Assembly: GCF_900128975.1 (NCBI RefSeq)
Contig: NZ_FQVC01000004.1
Location: 253,423 to 317,422, forward strand
Length of the DNA stretch: 64,000 bases
Direction of reading: 5' to 3'
DNA from: Devosia limi DSM 17137
Lineage (GTDB): Bacteria > Pseudomonadota > Alphaproteobacteria > Rhizobiales > Devosiaceae
Both the position numbers and the translations under genes were made by a program. Below are positions 34,611 to 41,894 of this stretch, one piece after another; the stretch's first letter is position 1; each line of letters starts with the position of its first letter. The notes beneath the pieces were generated by a model that saw only the letters and a program-made list of their open reading frames with translations, was not told the origin of the DNA and did no database searches.

Positions 34611-35030
34611 TTGCGCATCGACAGCACCAAAAGCACAAATGCAGTGAACGGCCGCAGCAATGCGGGCCGGACAGGCAACGGTGCAGCTTTCCAGCCGATT
34701 GGTGGCGAGACACCCGCGCGGGTTGCCGGCACGGCGCCGATGACGGCTCCCGCAGAACTGAGTTCGCTCCTGGCGCTGCAGGGTGTCGAGGATCCGCTGC
34801 AGGGCCGCAAGAAGCGGGCCGTCGCCCGTGGGACCGATCTGCTGGATAGCCTGGATGACGTGAAGGCGGACCTGCTGGTGGGCCGGGTGAGCGAAGACCG
34901 ACTCAGCCAGCTGATGAGCCTGCTTTCGGAGGCGCGCGAGCAGTCGATGCCCGGGCTGGATGCTTTGCTCGATGACATCGAGCTGCGGGTGCGGGTAGAA
35001 CTCGCCAAGTTCGGCCGCTATCCCGCCTGA
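34611..35030 (+). CDS. fliX: Class II flagellar assembly regulator FliX
   Basis: FliX couples basal-body assembly to activation of sigma-54-dependent flagellar genes by controlling FlbD in Caulobacter. The 139-residue product has the family pattern RIDSTKSTNAVNGRSNAGRT and FQPIGGE at the N-terminus. A conserved C-terminal half follows: ALQGVEDPLQGRKKRAVARG, then DLLDSLDDVKADLLVG. A TTG at 34611 gives the usual family length and start. The open frame extends to GTG 34560, but that would translate through a CtrA box/ftr-like region. It is divergent from flgI, the same arrangement as in Caulobacter. Confidence 0.88.
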   Translation: MRIDSTKSTNAVNGRSNAGRTGNGAAFQPIGGETPARVAGTAPMTAPAELSSLLALQGVEDPLQGRKKRAVARGTDLLDSLDDVKADLLVGRVSEDRLSQLMSLLSEAREQSMPGLDALLDDIELRVRVELAKFGRYPA

Positions 35031-35188
35031 TAATTCTCGTTTTTTGCCAAGACGTTAGCGCTCCATAGATTGAAGATGGGGCTGTCGTCACTTTCACATG
35101 TTCATCGTGCATGCTTTGCGCGCTTGCCCATGGAGTTGTGCGCGCATATATAGGCCGCCTTAGGGGTGCATTGGAGTTGAGTCTGCTA

Positions 35189-35608
35189 ATGTCTTCGGTA
35201 GTTGACCTTGTTGAATATCGGCCCAGTGACGACGAGCCGTTTATGAATCCGCGCCAGCGCGAATATTTCAGATCCAAGCTAAATGCCTGGAAGGACGATA
35301 TTCTCCGCGAAAGCCGTGAAACCCTCGAAAATCTGCAGGAAGAAAGCCAAAATCATCCAGATATGGCTGATCGGGCGTCATCGGAAAGTGATCGCTCGCT
35401 GGAACTGCGCACGCGTGACCGGCAGCGTAAGTTGATCTCCAAGATCGATGCTGCCATCAAGCGTATCGAGGACGGGACTTACGGCTTCTGCGAAGAAACT
35501 GGCGATCCGATCGGGATTGCCCGTCTCGATGCCCGCCCGATTGCAACCCTGAGCCTTGAGGCCCAGGAAATGCATGAACGGCGCGAGAAGGTGTATCGCG
35601 ACGAATAG
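35189..35608 (+). CDS. dksA: RNA polymerase-binding factor DksA
   Basis: This 139-residue coiled-coil protein binds the RNA polymerase secondary channel and works with ppGpp. The line MNPRQREYFRSKLNAWKDDI starts the coiled coil; its tip has DMADRASSESDRS, with the paired acids needed for activity. The zinc-finger fold has only one of the four E. coli cysteines: FCEETGDPIG keeps the first, and TLSLEAQE has Ser and Ala where the last two should be. So zinc is probably not bound. ATG 35189 gives the family length, with GGAG 12-17 bases upstream. A terminator follows at 35681. Confidence 0.93.
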   Translation: MSSVVDLVEYRPSDDEPFMNPRQREYFRSKLNAWKDDILRESRETLENLQEESQNHPDMADRASSESDRSLELRTRDRQRKLISKIDAAIKRIEDGTYGFCEETGDPIGIARLDARPIATLSLEAQEMHERREKVYRDE

Positions 35609-35680
35609 AGGCATTTCGCTGTAGCGGCGAGGAGTGCTACCGCTGCAGGGAATTGGCTTCTTTCGCTCAGGAAAATTGCA

Positions 35681-35708
35681 AGGGTCCGCAGTCATGCGGG
35701 CCCTTTTT
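35681..35708 (+). terminator. Terminator of dksA
   Basis: AGGGTCCGCA pairs with TGCGGGCCCT (one G-T pair) around GTCA, followed by TTTTT. The remaining gap to 35861 holds no recognisable gene. Confidence 0.85.
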
Positions 35709-35861
35709 CGTTCCGGCAAAGGCCGATAGCGCGCATGCTGCATCACCGCATCGGTGGCGCAGGGTGAAACGCCATGCCTAGTTTCTGGACGTGGTGCCAT
35801 TACCCGGGGCAGCGAGACAGGCTAGGTTTGGCGATCGAGGACTGGCTTTGGAGCGACCAAG

Positions 35862-36335
35862 ATGCGCAAGACGTTCGCTGGGTTTATGAGTGCCCTGTTC
35901 ATGCTGATCGGCCTGCTATCCGGCCCGGTCATGGCGCAGGAACCGTTTGTGCTGGTGCCTGACCAGCCGGGTGGTGGTGGCGTGGCGGTCAATGGCTGCT
36001 TCCGGGCCGATCGGGACCTGTTCGGACCCTATCGGCTGACTTTCTGCCTGGAGCGGCGCGGCACCTACCAGATCCGTGGTGGCGGGGTGCGTTGCGACGG
36101 GCGTCTGGATTTCGACGTTCGTCGGCGTGACATCTTCATCGACCTGCACCGGACGTCCTGTGGCAATGGCGTTGCCTGGGAGGCTGCAGCGATTGATTGC
36201 AGCCCAATCGGTGGTGTCGGCGTTGGTGGACGGGTGATCGTGCCGGATGTGCCGGTGCTGTCGAGCCTGCGTTGTACCTATCATCCGACAGTGCGTGGCG
36301 TCAGTTCGCGGACTTTCAACGCGCACCGCATCTAG
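35862..36335 (+). CDS. Secreted six-cysteine protein, unknown function
   Basis: This 157-residue precursor has a signal peptide (MRKTFAGFMSALFMLIGLLS ... VMA) with predicted cleavage before QEPFVLVPD. The mature part has six cysteines (46, 62, 78, 100, 113, 138), which suggests three disulfides in the periplasm or outside. It is beta-rich, with no known domain recognised. The mature N-terminus EPFVLVPDQPGGG is nearly the same as that of the next gene (QPFVLVPDGPGGG). GGAG precedes ATG 35862. The next gene follows after 34 bases in the same direction, so they are probably co-expressed. Confidence 0.75.
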   Translation: MRKTFAGFMSALFMLIGLLSGPVMAQEPFVLVPDQPGGGGVAVNGCFRADRDLFGPYRLTFCLERRGTYQIRGGGVRCDGRLDFDVRRRDIFIDLHRTSCGNGVAWEAAAIDCSPIGGVGVGGRVIVPDVPVLSSLRCTYHPTVRGVSSRTFNAHRI

Positions 36336-36369
36336 GCGTGCCCAGTAACCTGCTGCCAAGGAGAACACC

Positions 36370-36996
36370 ATGAATGCATCCAAGATCGTCCGCAGCCTGA
36401 TTGCCGCCGTGGTTCTGGCACTGGGGGCCGCGAGCGTGCCTGCGGCGCTGGCGCAGCAACCGTTCGTGCTGGTGCCCGATGGCCCTGGCGGGGGCTCGGC
36501 GAACCGCGCCGTGGCGACGACCAACCTGAACGTGCGCAGCGGCCCGGGGCCCAACAATCCTGTGGTCCATGTCCTGCAGCGTGGCGAGGAAGTCGATGTC
36601 CTGCGGTGTTCCAATGGCTGGTGCCTGGTGGAAAGCCGCGGGCCAACCGGCTGGGCAGCCCGCAATTATCTGCGCGATATCATTCAGACGGGTCCAGGAC
36701 CGCGTCCGCCCGTGGTGCAGCCGCCGGTCATTCGTCCGCCCGTCAGTCAGAGCAATGTCTGCTTCTTCGACCAGCCCAATTTCCGCGGCCGCAGTTTCTG
36801 TGCCTGGCCGGGCGACAGCGAAGCGCGCCTGGGGTCATGGGGTGATCGCATTATGTCGGTGGAGGTCAATGGCCGTGCTGCAGTCGACATCTGTGCATCG
36901 CGCAATTTCCGCAATTGCACTTTCTTCGACCGTGACGTGCCAGTGCTGAACCGCATGTTGCAGAACAATGTCGGCTCCTATCGCGTGCTCCGCTAA
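36370..36996 (+). CDS. Secreted SH3b plus beta/gamma-crystallin-like protein
   Basis: The 208-residue precursor has a signal peptide (1-29, ...AALA), the tag QPFVLVPDGPGGG, and a bacterial SH3 domain (about 45-102: TTNLNVRSGPGPNNPVVHVL, GWAARNYL). A Pro linker (GPRPPVVQPPVIRPPV) precedes a beta/gamma-crystallin-like Greek-key region (129-208: VCFFDQPNFRGRSFCAW ... YRVLR). SH3b domains often bind peptidoglycan or peptides, and crystallin domains often bind calcium. AAGGAG is well placed before ATG 36370. Exported location is a confident call; function is not known. Confidence 0.82.
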   Translation: MNASKIVRSLIAAVVLALGAASVPAALAQQPFVLVPDGPGGGSANRAVATTNLNVRSGPGPNNPVVHVLQRGEEVDVLRCSNGWCLVESRGPTGWAARNYLRDIIQTGPGPRPPVVQPPVIRPPVSQSNVCFFDQPNFRGRSFCAWPGDSEARLGSWGDRIMSVEVNGRAAVDICASRNFRNCTFFDRDVPVLNRMLQNNVGSYRVLR

Positions 36997-37000
36997 GCTC

Positions 37001-37028
37001 TGAGCGAGCACCGCGCGGTGCTCGCTCA
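37001..37028. terminator. Perfect 28-base palindrome after the SH3b gene
   Basis: TGAGCGAGCACCGC and GCGGTGCTCGCTCA pair with no mismatch between convergent genes. There is no T-tract, so it is a likely transcript-end hairpin rather than a classic terminator. Confidence 0.55.
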
Positions 37029-37123
37029 ATCTCACTCTTCGAGAGCTCTCGACCTCTGGCTATTCCCGGAGGACCGGCGCTAATTCTACCTATTGGCCTT
37101 CCCGCAAGGATGCATCTCGGCGG

Positions 37124-38713
37124 TCACAGGGCTCCGAGCCGAATTTCTCGCGTGAGGCCAATATTTTGGAGAAACGCCTTGTCGTGGCTAACCACCAATA
37201 GCGCCCCGTCATAGGCCTGCAGTCCCGCCTCGACTGCCTGGATAGCCCCGATATCGAGATGGTTGGTCGGCTCGTCGAGGATCAGCAGGTCGGGCGGCGC
37301 AGACCCGCCAATGGTCGAGGCCAGTCCTGCCCGCAACATTTCCCCGCCGCTCAGGCTCCCTACCACTTGCAGCGCCGCATCGGCGCGGAACATGAAGCGG
37401 GCGAGGGCGGCCCGGCAGGCATTCTCGTCATCGTCAGGATTAAGTGCCCGGAAATTGTCGCGAATGGTCAGGTGAGGATCGAGCAGGCTGATAGTCTGGT
37501 CGAGCAGGGCAAAGCGCCCGTTGATCCGCACCGCGCCGGCAATGGGCGTCAGCTCCCCCGTCAGTAGCCGCAACAAGGTAGTCTTGCCTGCGCCATTGGG
37601 ACCGGTGATCGCCACCCGTTCCGGCCCGATGATGGAAAAGCTCAGATTGCGGATGATCGGCTGGTCCGGCACTGGCCCGCCGGTCAGGCCATCAACCTGC
37701 AGCACCGTTCGTCCGGCGGGCAGCTTCGTGCTGGCCAGCTTGACCGAAAGCGGCGTCAGCACTTCGACTTGCGCGCGGGCTTCGCCTGCCGCCTCCGCCG
37801 CTTCGGCTCGTTGCCGGCTGGCCAGGCGGGCGTTTTCGCCGCTGGTCTTTTCGGCATTGTCCTTGCGCGCATTGAGCAGGATCTTGGGCATGTCACCACG
37901 GTCGCGCTTGCGCTGTCCGGCGCCATCGCGGCGGGCCTGGCGCTCGACGGTCTGCTGTGCCTTGCGGTCGATCTCGCCCACTTTGCGCTCGGCGATGGCG
38001 AGGCCATGTTCGGCGGCGGCGAGTTCGAGGGCCTTGCGTTCGCTATAATGGTCCCAATTGCCGCCATAGGTCTTGGCGCCGAGCGTCGTCAGTTCGACGA
38101 TAGCGTCCATTTCCCGTAACAGTTCACGATCATGGCTGACCACGATGGCGCCGCCGCGCCACTGGCGCAGCAAGCCGGCCACCGCGGCCCGGCCATCACT
38201 ATCGAGATTGTTGGTCGGTTCATCGAGCAGGATCATGTCGGGCTGGTTGAGCAGCAATGCCGCCAGCGCCAGCCGTGTGCGTTGCCCGCCGCTAAAGCTC
38301 GATAGCGGGCGGTCAGGGGGCGATTGCGGCAGGTCGAGCTGATCCAGCGCTGCTTCGATGCGCGAGGGCAGGGTCCAATCGGCCTCGCCGGCGTCATCGA
38401 CGCTGCCGATACCGGCTGCAAGCCGATCAAGTCGCGCCAGGCCATCGGCAACGCCAAGCAGGTCGGCCAAGGTTTGATTGTCGTCCACCTGCACCGACTG
38501 GCTGAGCACGCCGAGCGTGCCGCCAAATGTGATGCTGCCTTCAAGCGGCTGCAACTCACCGGCGATCAGGCGCAGCAGGGTGGATTTACCCGTGCCATTG
38601 CGGCCGATCAGGCCAGTGCGGTTGGGACCGAAAGCAAGGTCGAGGCCGCTGAACAGGGGGGCATTGTCAGGGGTGCGATAGGTGAGATTTTGGAGTGTAA
38701 CCGAAACAGGCAT
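37124..38713 (-). CDS. ABC-F family ATPase
   Basis: This 529-residue protein has two ABC cassettes and no membrane segments. Walker A motifs are GRNGTGKST (about 38) and GPNGAGKTT (about 364), with signatures FSGGQRTRLAL and LSGGEMLRAGL and Walker B lines MILLDEPTNNLD and LLILDEPTNHLD. The linker between them is highly charged (ERQARRDGAGQRKRDRG). ABC-F proteins act on the ribosome E site in translation or antibiotic protection. Which subfamily this is cannot be settled by eye; it looks closer to Uup/YheS-like proteins than EttA. It is a single-gene unit. Confidence 0.92.
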   Translation of the reverse strand: MPVSVTLQNLTYRTPDNAPLFSGLDLAFGPNRTGLIGRNGTGKSTLLRLIAGELQPLEGSITFGGTLGVLSQSVQVDDNQTLADLLGVADGLARLDRLAAGIGSVDDAGEADWTLPSRIEAALDQLDLPQSPPDRPLSSFSGGQRTRLALAALLLNQPDMILLDEPTNNLDSDGRAAVAGLLRQWRGGAIVVSHDRELLREMDAIVELTTLGAKTYGGNWDHYSERKALELAAAEHGLAIAERKVGEIDRKAQQTVERQARRDGAGQRKRDRGDMPKILLNARKDNAEKTSGENARLASRQRAEAAEAAGEARAQVEVLTPLSVKLASTKLPAGRTVLQVDGLTGGPVPDQPIIRNLSFSIIGPERVAITGPNGAGKTTLLRLLTGELTPIAGAVRINGRFALLDQTISLLDPHLTIRDNFRALNPDDDENACRAALARFMFRADAALQVVGSLSGGEMLRAGLASTIGGSAPPDLLILDEPTNHLDIGAIQAVEAGLQAYDGALLVVSHDKAFLQNIGLTREIRLGAL

Positions 38714-38996
38714 GGGCGGATTCCAGATGGGCGATGCGGGTGAGGCCGTCGATCATCGAGAGTTCCATTGGGTACCGTCCTGCTGGTGCTGCGGATGCGC
38801 CATACATAGTGGCCAACACTATTGTGTCAAGTTTTGCTGATCGCGGGAATGTTATCCGCAAGGGGCTTTTGCCCGGCCGCTGTGGCCTGTGGGCGCTTTT
38901 CGTCCAAAATAGGACGCGCTAGGTCAGCAGTAATTAGGAAAGTGTTTGCTGCTTTCCGATACGTTCTAGTCACCTTAACAGACGGACTGCCCCAAA

Positions 38997-39695
38997 GTGT
39001 TTGATCAAGTTTCGCGCCGCGGTTTTTTGGCGCTCGTTCCGTTTGCCCTTGCTGCCTGCACGTCCAGCCGGACGATGCCGGGCTCGGGTGTTGCAGCGAC
39101 CCCCTATGTCGATCCGATGTACCGCCAGATCTATGGCGATCTGCCGAATGAAACCTATCCGATTCCGGCGATCAACCCCGCGCTGATCAAGCCGGAGCTG
39201 TTGCGCCAGGTGGTGCCGTACCAGACTGCTGAAACCGCTGGTACCATCGTCGTCGATCCGGGTGCCAAGTTCCTGTACCTGGTACGGGGCGACGGCCAGG
39301 CCATGCGCTATGGTGTTGGCGTCGGCCGTGCCGGCTACGATTACACCGGTAATGCCACGGTCGGTCGCAAAGCACCCTGGCCGCGTTGGACGCCGACGCC
39401 GACGATGATCCGCGAAGATCCCGAGAAGAACGGCCCCTGGGCCAAGGGCATGGAGCCGGGGCTGGGCAACCCGCTCGGGGCGCGGGCGCTGTATCTCTAC
39501 AATAATGGCCGCGATACGCTCTATCGCATCCATGGCACCAATGATCCGCACTCGATCGGTCTGTCACTTTCGAGCGGCTGCGTGCGTCTGTTCAATCACG
39601 ACATCATCGATCTCTATGGGCGCGTCACCGTGGGCTCGAAAGTTGTGGTGCTCAATACCGGCATTCCGGCGCCGAACGGCCTCGGCTATATCTGA
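38997..39695 (+). CDS. L,D-transpeptidase (YkuD) lipoprotein
   Basis: This 232-residue enzyme makes 3-3 or lipoprotein-type crosslinks in peptidoglycan. The signal region SRRGFLALVPFALAACTSS has both a twin-arginine (R7-R8) and a lipobox with C21, so it is probably exported and lipidated. The YkuD domain covers about 80-220 with H179 (RIHGTND) and the active site SSGCVR with C195 and R197. The start is GTG 38997. Hyphomicrobiales growing from the pole rely heavily on L,D-crosslinks, which fits the GPR-like gene in this window. The 283-base gap upstream shows nothing definite. Confidence 0.92.
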   Translation: MFDQVSRRGFLALVPFALAACTSSRTMPGSGVAATPYVDPMYRQIYGDLPNETYPIPAINPALIKPELLRQVVPYQTAETAGTIVVDPGAKFLYLVRGDGQAMRYGVGVGRAGYDYTGNATVGRKAPWPRWTPTPTMIREDPEKNGPWAKGMEPGLGNPLGARALYLYNNGRDTLYRIHGTNDPHSIGLSLSSGCVRLFNHDIIDLYGRVTVGSKVVVLNTGIPAPNGLGYI

Positions 39696-39703
39696 TGCAA
39701 TAG

Positions 39704-39732
39704 AAACGGGGCCTTCGGGCCCCGTTTGTTTT
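39704..39732 (+). terminator. Terminator of the L,D-transpeptidase gene
   Basis: AAACGGGGCC-TTCG-GGCCCCGTTT has a perfect stem with a stable TTCG loop, followed by GTTTTT. Confidence 0.93.
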
Positions 39733-39834
39733 TGGGTGATTGTTTGGCGTGGGCTTTTGGCCTTTGGTGATGGCTGCGCCTCCCGCTGGACCCGCTAACA
39801 CGACTTCACCCGATAAGCCCCAATCCCTCCCGAC

Positions 39835-39916
39835 CGTCATCACCCGGCTTGTCCGGGTAATCCATCTTTGTGCGTGTGCGGAAGCGTGGACCACCCGGAC
39901 AAGCCGGGTGGTGACG
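39835..39916. repeat. Composite palindromic repeat family B (B2)
   Basis: It has the same ends and order of palindromes as B1 and B3. It sits between the convergent L,D-transpeptidase and curlin genes and is the only structured part of the 345-base gap 39696-40040. Confidence 0.85.
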
Positions 39917-40040
39917 CGGTGGGTGGGAGGCTTGGGCTCGGCTCTGAGGCCCAGCATGCCGGCTGGCGTAGTGCGGTCGATGGGCGAGGTGTCGTTGGTA
40001 GCGGTGGTCGCCCGAGACACCGCTGCCCCAGTCAAAAAAC

Positions 40041-40460
40041 CTAAAATCCAAACACCGTGGTGACGCTCGACTGGCCATTGCCGTTCTGGTCGCATTGGGC
40101 GTTGGTGTTCTGGCCAAACTGGAACAGGCCACAATTGTTGTTGTTGCCGTTCTGCTGGATGCTGCCTTCGTGGCCATTGCCCTCCTGCATGATCAGGCCG
40201 TGATTGCCCGAGCCGTTCTGGCCGATGCCGGCGGCATTGCCGAAGCCGTTCTGGCTGATATTGCCGCCGTTGGCGGACATGCCCTGGAACAGCGAGAACA
40301 GCTGCAGTCCGGTGCCCAAGGCCTGGGCTTCGTCGGGATCGGTGGGGGTGTAGCTCAGCGAGACCTGGCCGCCGGCATAGGCGGGGGCTGTGAGGGCAAT
40401 GGCGCCCATGGTCACGGCAAGCAGGCTGGCAAGGGCGGTCTTTACGATCTTGGTGGTCAT
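40041..40460 (-). CDS. Curlin-repeat amyloid subunit (CsgA/CsgB-like)
   Basis: This 139-residue precursor has a signal peptide ending ...APAYA. After a linker (GGQVSLSYTPTDPDEAQALG) come Asn/Gln/Gly-rich curlin repeats: GGNISQNGFGNAAGIGQNGS, NHGLIMQEGNGHEGSIQQNG and QFGQNTNAQCDQNGNGQ. Regular N and Q positions mark beta-strand stacking in functional amyloids. Two late cysteines (C110, C123) are unusual for CsgA. It is third in a unit with another curlin and csgH. AGGAGAG precedes ATG 40460. Whether it is the major or the nucleating subunit cannot be told. Confidence 0.88.
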   Translation of the reverse strand: MTTKIVKTALASLLAVTMGAIALTAPAYAGGQVSLSYTPTDPDEAQALGTGLQLFSLFQGMSANGGNISQNGFGNAAGIGQNGSGNHGLIMQEGNGHEGSIQQNGNNNNCGLFQFGQNTNAQCDQNGNGQSSVTTVFGF

Positions 40461-40655
40461 GGCGTCTCTCCTGATTGGTTTGGCGTTGCGGTGCGCTGGT
40501 TGTGTTCCAGCCGATGACCCCAATATGGCGGGGCTGGACTGAACCCATCCGGAGCGGTGCATTCACTTTCCATTCACGATTTTTCCGCCGTGCGCCGGGC
40601 ATGGAAAAGGGGCTCCAGTCTCCCGGAACCCCCTCAGGCCGTTGATGTTTTCATG

Positions 40656-41045
40656 TCAGCGCAGGTCGTTGATATCCATGTCGCAGGTTACCGCGACACC
40701 ATTGGCCGTTATGGCGAGTTCGGCATCGTAATTGGCGCCGCTATTGAGCGTCATCTTGCCGAGCACGACCGGATCATTGGCGGCGGCGGTGAAGGCACCG
40801 CCCTGACTGACCTGCGAACTGCCGCCGGGGCCCCTGGCCTGAACGCGGAATTGATAGGACCCGTCGACCGGCACGCTGGACAGCATCTTGCCCTCGATCG
40901 AGAGCATGCCGCTTTCGGTCTTTTCGGCGATGCCGCATTGCACGGGGCCGGCATTATTGGTGCCGGCAAAGCCGGTGGTGGCAGCGATGCCGACCAGAGC
41001 GAGGCCGAGCAGCGCGGGCATAACAAAGCGGTTTGTCTTGGTCAT
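40656..41045 (-). CDS. csgH: Curli fibre formation chaperone CsgH
   Basis: The 129-residue periplasmic protein has a signal peptide (MTKTNRFVMPALLGLALVGI ... GFA) and an Ig-like beta sandwich. A cysteine pair (C37 in VQCGIAEK, C121 in VTCDMDIND) and the QARGPGGSSQVSQGGAF region match alphaproteobacterial CsgH, which blocks early curlin aggregation in the periplasm. It lies between two curlin genes on the same strand. AGGAG precedes ATG 41045. The family is small and the match is by eye, but context is strong. Confidence 0.87.
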   Translation of the reverse strand: MTKTNRFVMPALLGLALVGIAATTGFAGTNNAGPVQCGIAEKTESGMLSIEGKMLSSVPVDGSYQFRVQARGPGGSSQVSQGGAFTAAANDPVVLGKMTLNSGANYDAELAITANGVAVTCDMDINDLR

Positions 41046-41119
41046 CTGATCATCTCCTGAATTGAGTGAGGCAGGCCGGAAGGGGCTGCCCTCCGGCCGG
41101 TTGCGGCTCACATTGGGGA

Positions 41120-41554
41120 TCAGGGGCAGGCCTGGACGAAGGCGGCGACATTGCCGGCGCCTGCCTGATTGACATTGGCATTGCAGCCATTGCCGACCTG
41201 CACGCCTGCCGCGATATTGCCGCTGCCGTCCTGGGTCAGGATGGCATTGTGATTGGCGCCGAACTGGCCAACGCCGGCGGCATTGAAATCGCCGTTCTGC
41301 CAGGTGTCGGCATAGTTGTTGACGCCCTGCTGGCCGATGGCGCCGACATTGCCGTCGCCGAACTGCTGGCCGACAGCTTCGTTGAAGGCGCCGTTCTGGT
41401 CGACGCCGATGACATTGCCATTGCCGAACTGGGCGCCGCCGGCCGAATTGGCCCAGCCCCACTGGTTGAGGAACACGTCATTGGCCATGGCCGGAGCGGC
41501 GGTGATGGCGATGATGGCGGCGACGGCACTGGTGATGATGAGCTTGCGGGTCAT
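41120..41554 (-). CDS. Curlin-repeat amyloid subunit (CsgA/CsgB-like)
   Basis: This 144-residue precursor has a signal peptide ending PAMA before NDVFLNQWGWANSAGG. Five or so repeats of about 22 residues follow, such as QFGNGNVIGVDQNGAFNEAV, QFGDGNVGAIGQQGVNNYAD and QNGDFNAAGVGQFGANHNAI. The pattern of Q, N and G at fixed spacing is the curlin signature. It is the first gene of the curli unit, with CAGGAGAGAG before ATG 41554. The secretion channel CsgG and accessory CsgE/CsgF are not in the window. Confidence 0.9.
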   Translation of the reverse strand: MTRKLIITSAVAAIIAITAAPAMANDVFLNQWGWANSAGGAQFGNGNVIGVDQNGAFNEAVGQQFGDGNVGAIGQQGVNNYADTWQNGDFNAAGVGQFGANHNAILTQDGSGNIAAGVQVGNGCNANVNQAGAGNVAAFVQACP

Positions 41555-41751
41555 TGATCTCTCTCCTGTTTGGCTGCGCTCCCTCCGAGCGCTTCTTGCC
41601 GATGACATGAGGAGTAGACTCAGGTGCCCGAACCGGGGCTGAAGCCGCAGTTCAGAATGCGTTCATCGTATTGGCGTGGTCGTTGATGTGGCGTTGTGGA
41701 GGCGTCGGGGACCGCGTTTGAGGGTGGGAGCTCGGCATCACCTCCTGAGTC

Positions 41752-41830
41752 CGTCATTGCCCGGCTTGTCCGGGCAATCCATCTTCGGCGCGGCGGAAGG
41801 TGGACCACCCGGACAAGCCGGGTGGTGACG
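41752..41830. repeat. Composite palindromic repeat family B (B3)
   Basis: This copy closely matches B1 and lies between the carboxypeptidase gene end and the curli unit. The rest of the 340-base gap 41555-41894 has no recognisable gene and should hold the curli promoter near 41560-41640. Confidence 0.85.
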
Positions 41831-41894
41831 ATGGGGGAGGGATTGGGGACGAAAGGATCTGCGACCACAGACGCCCCGGAGTCGCCCGCCTTAC

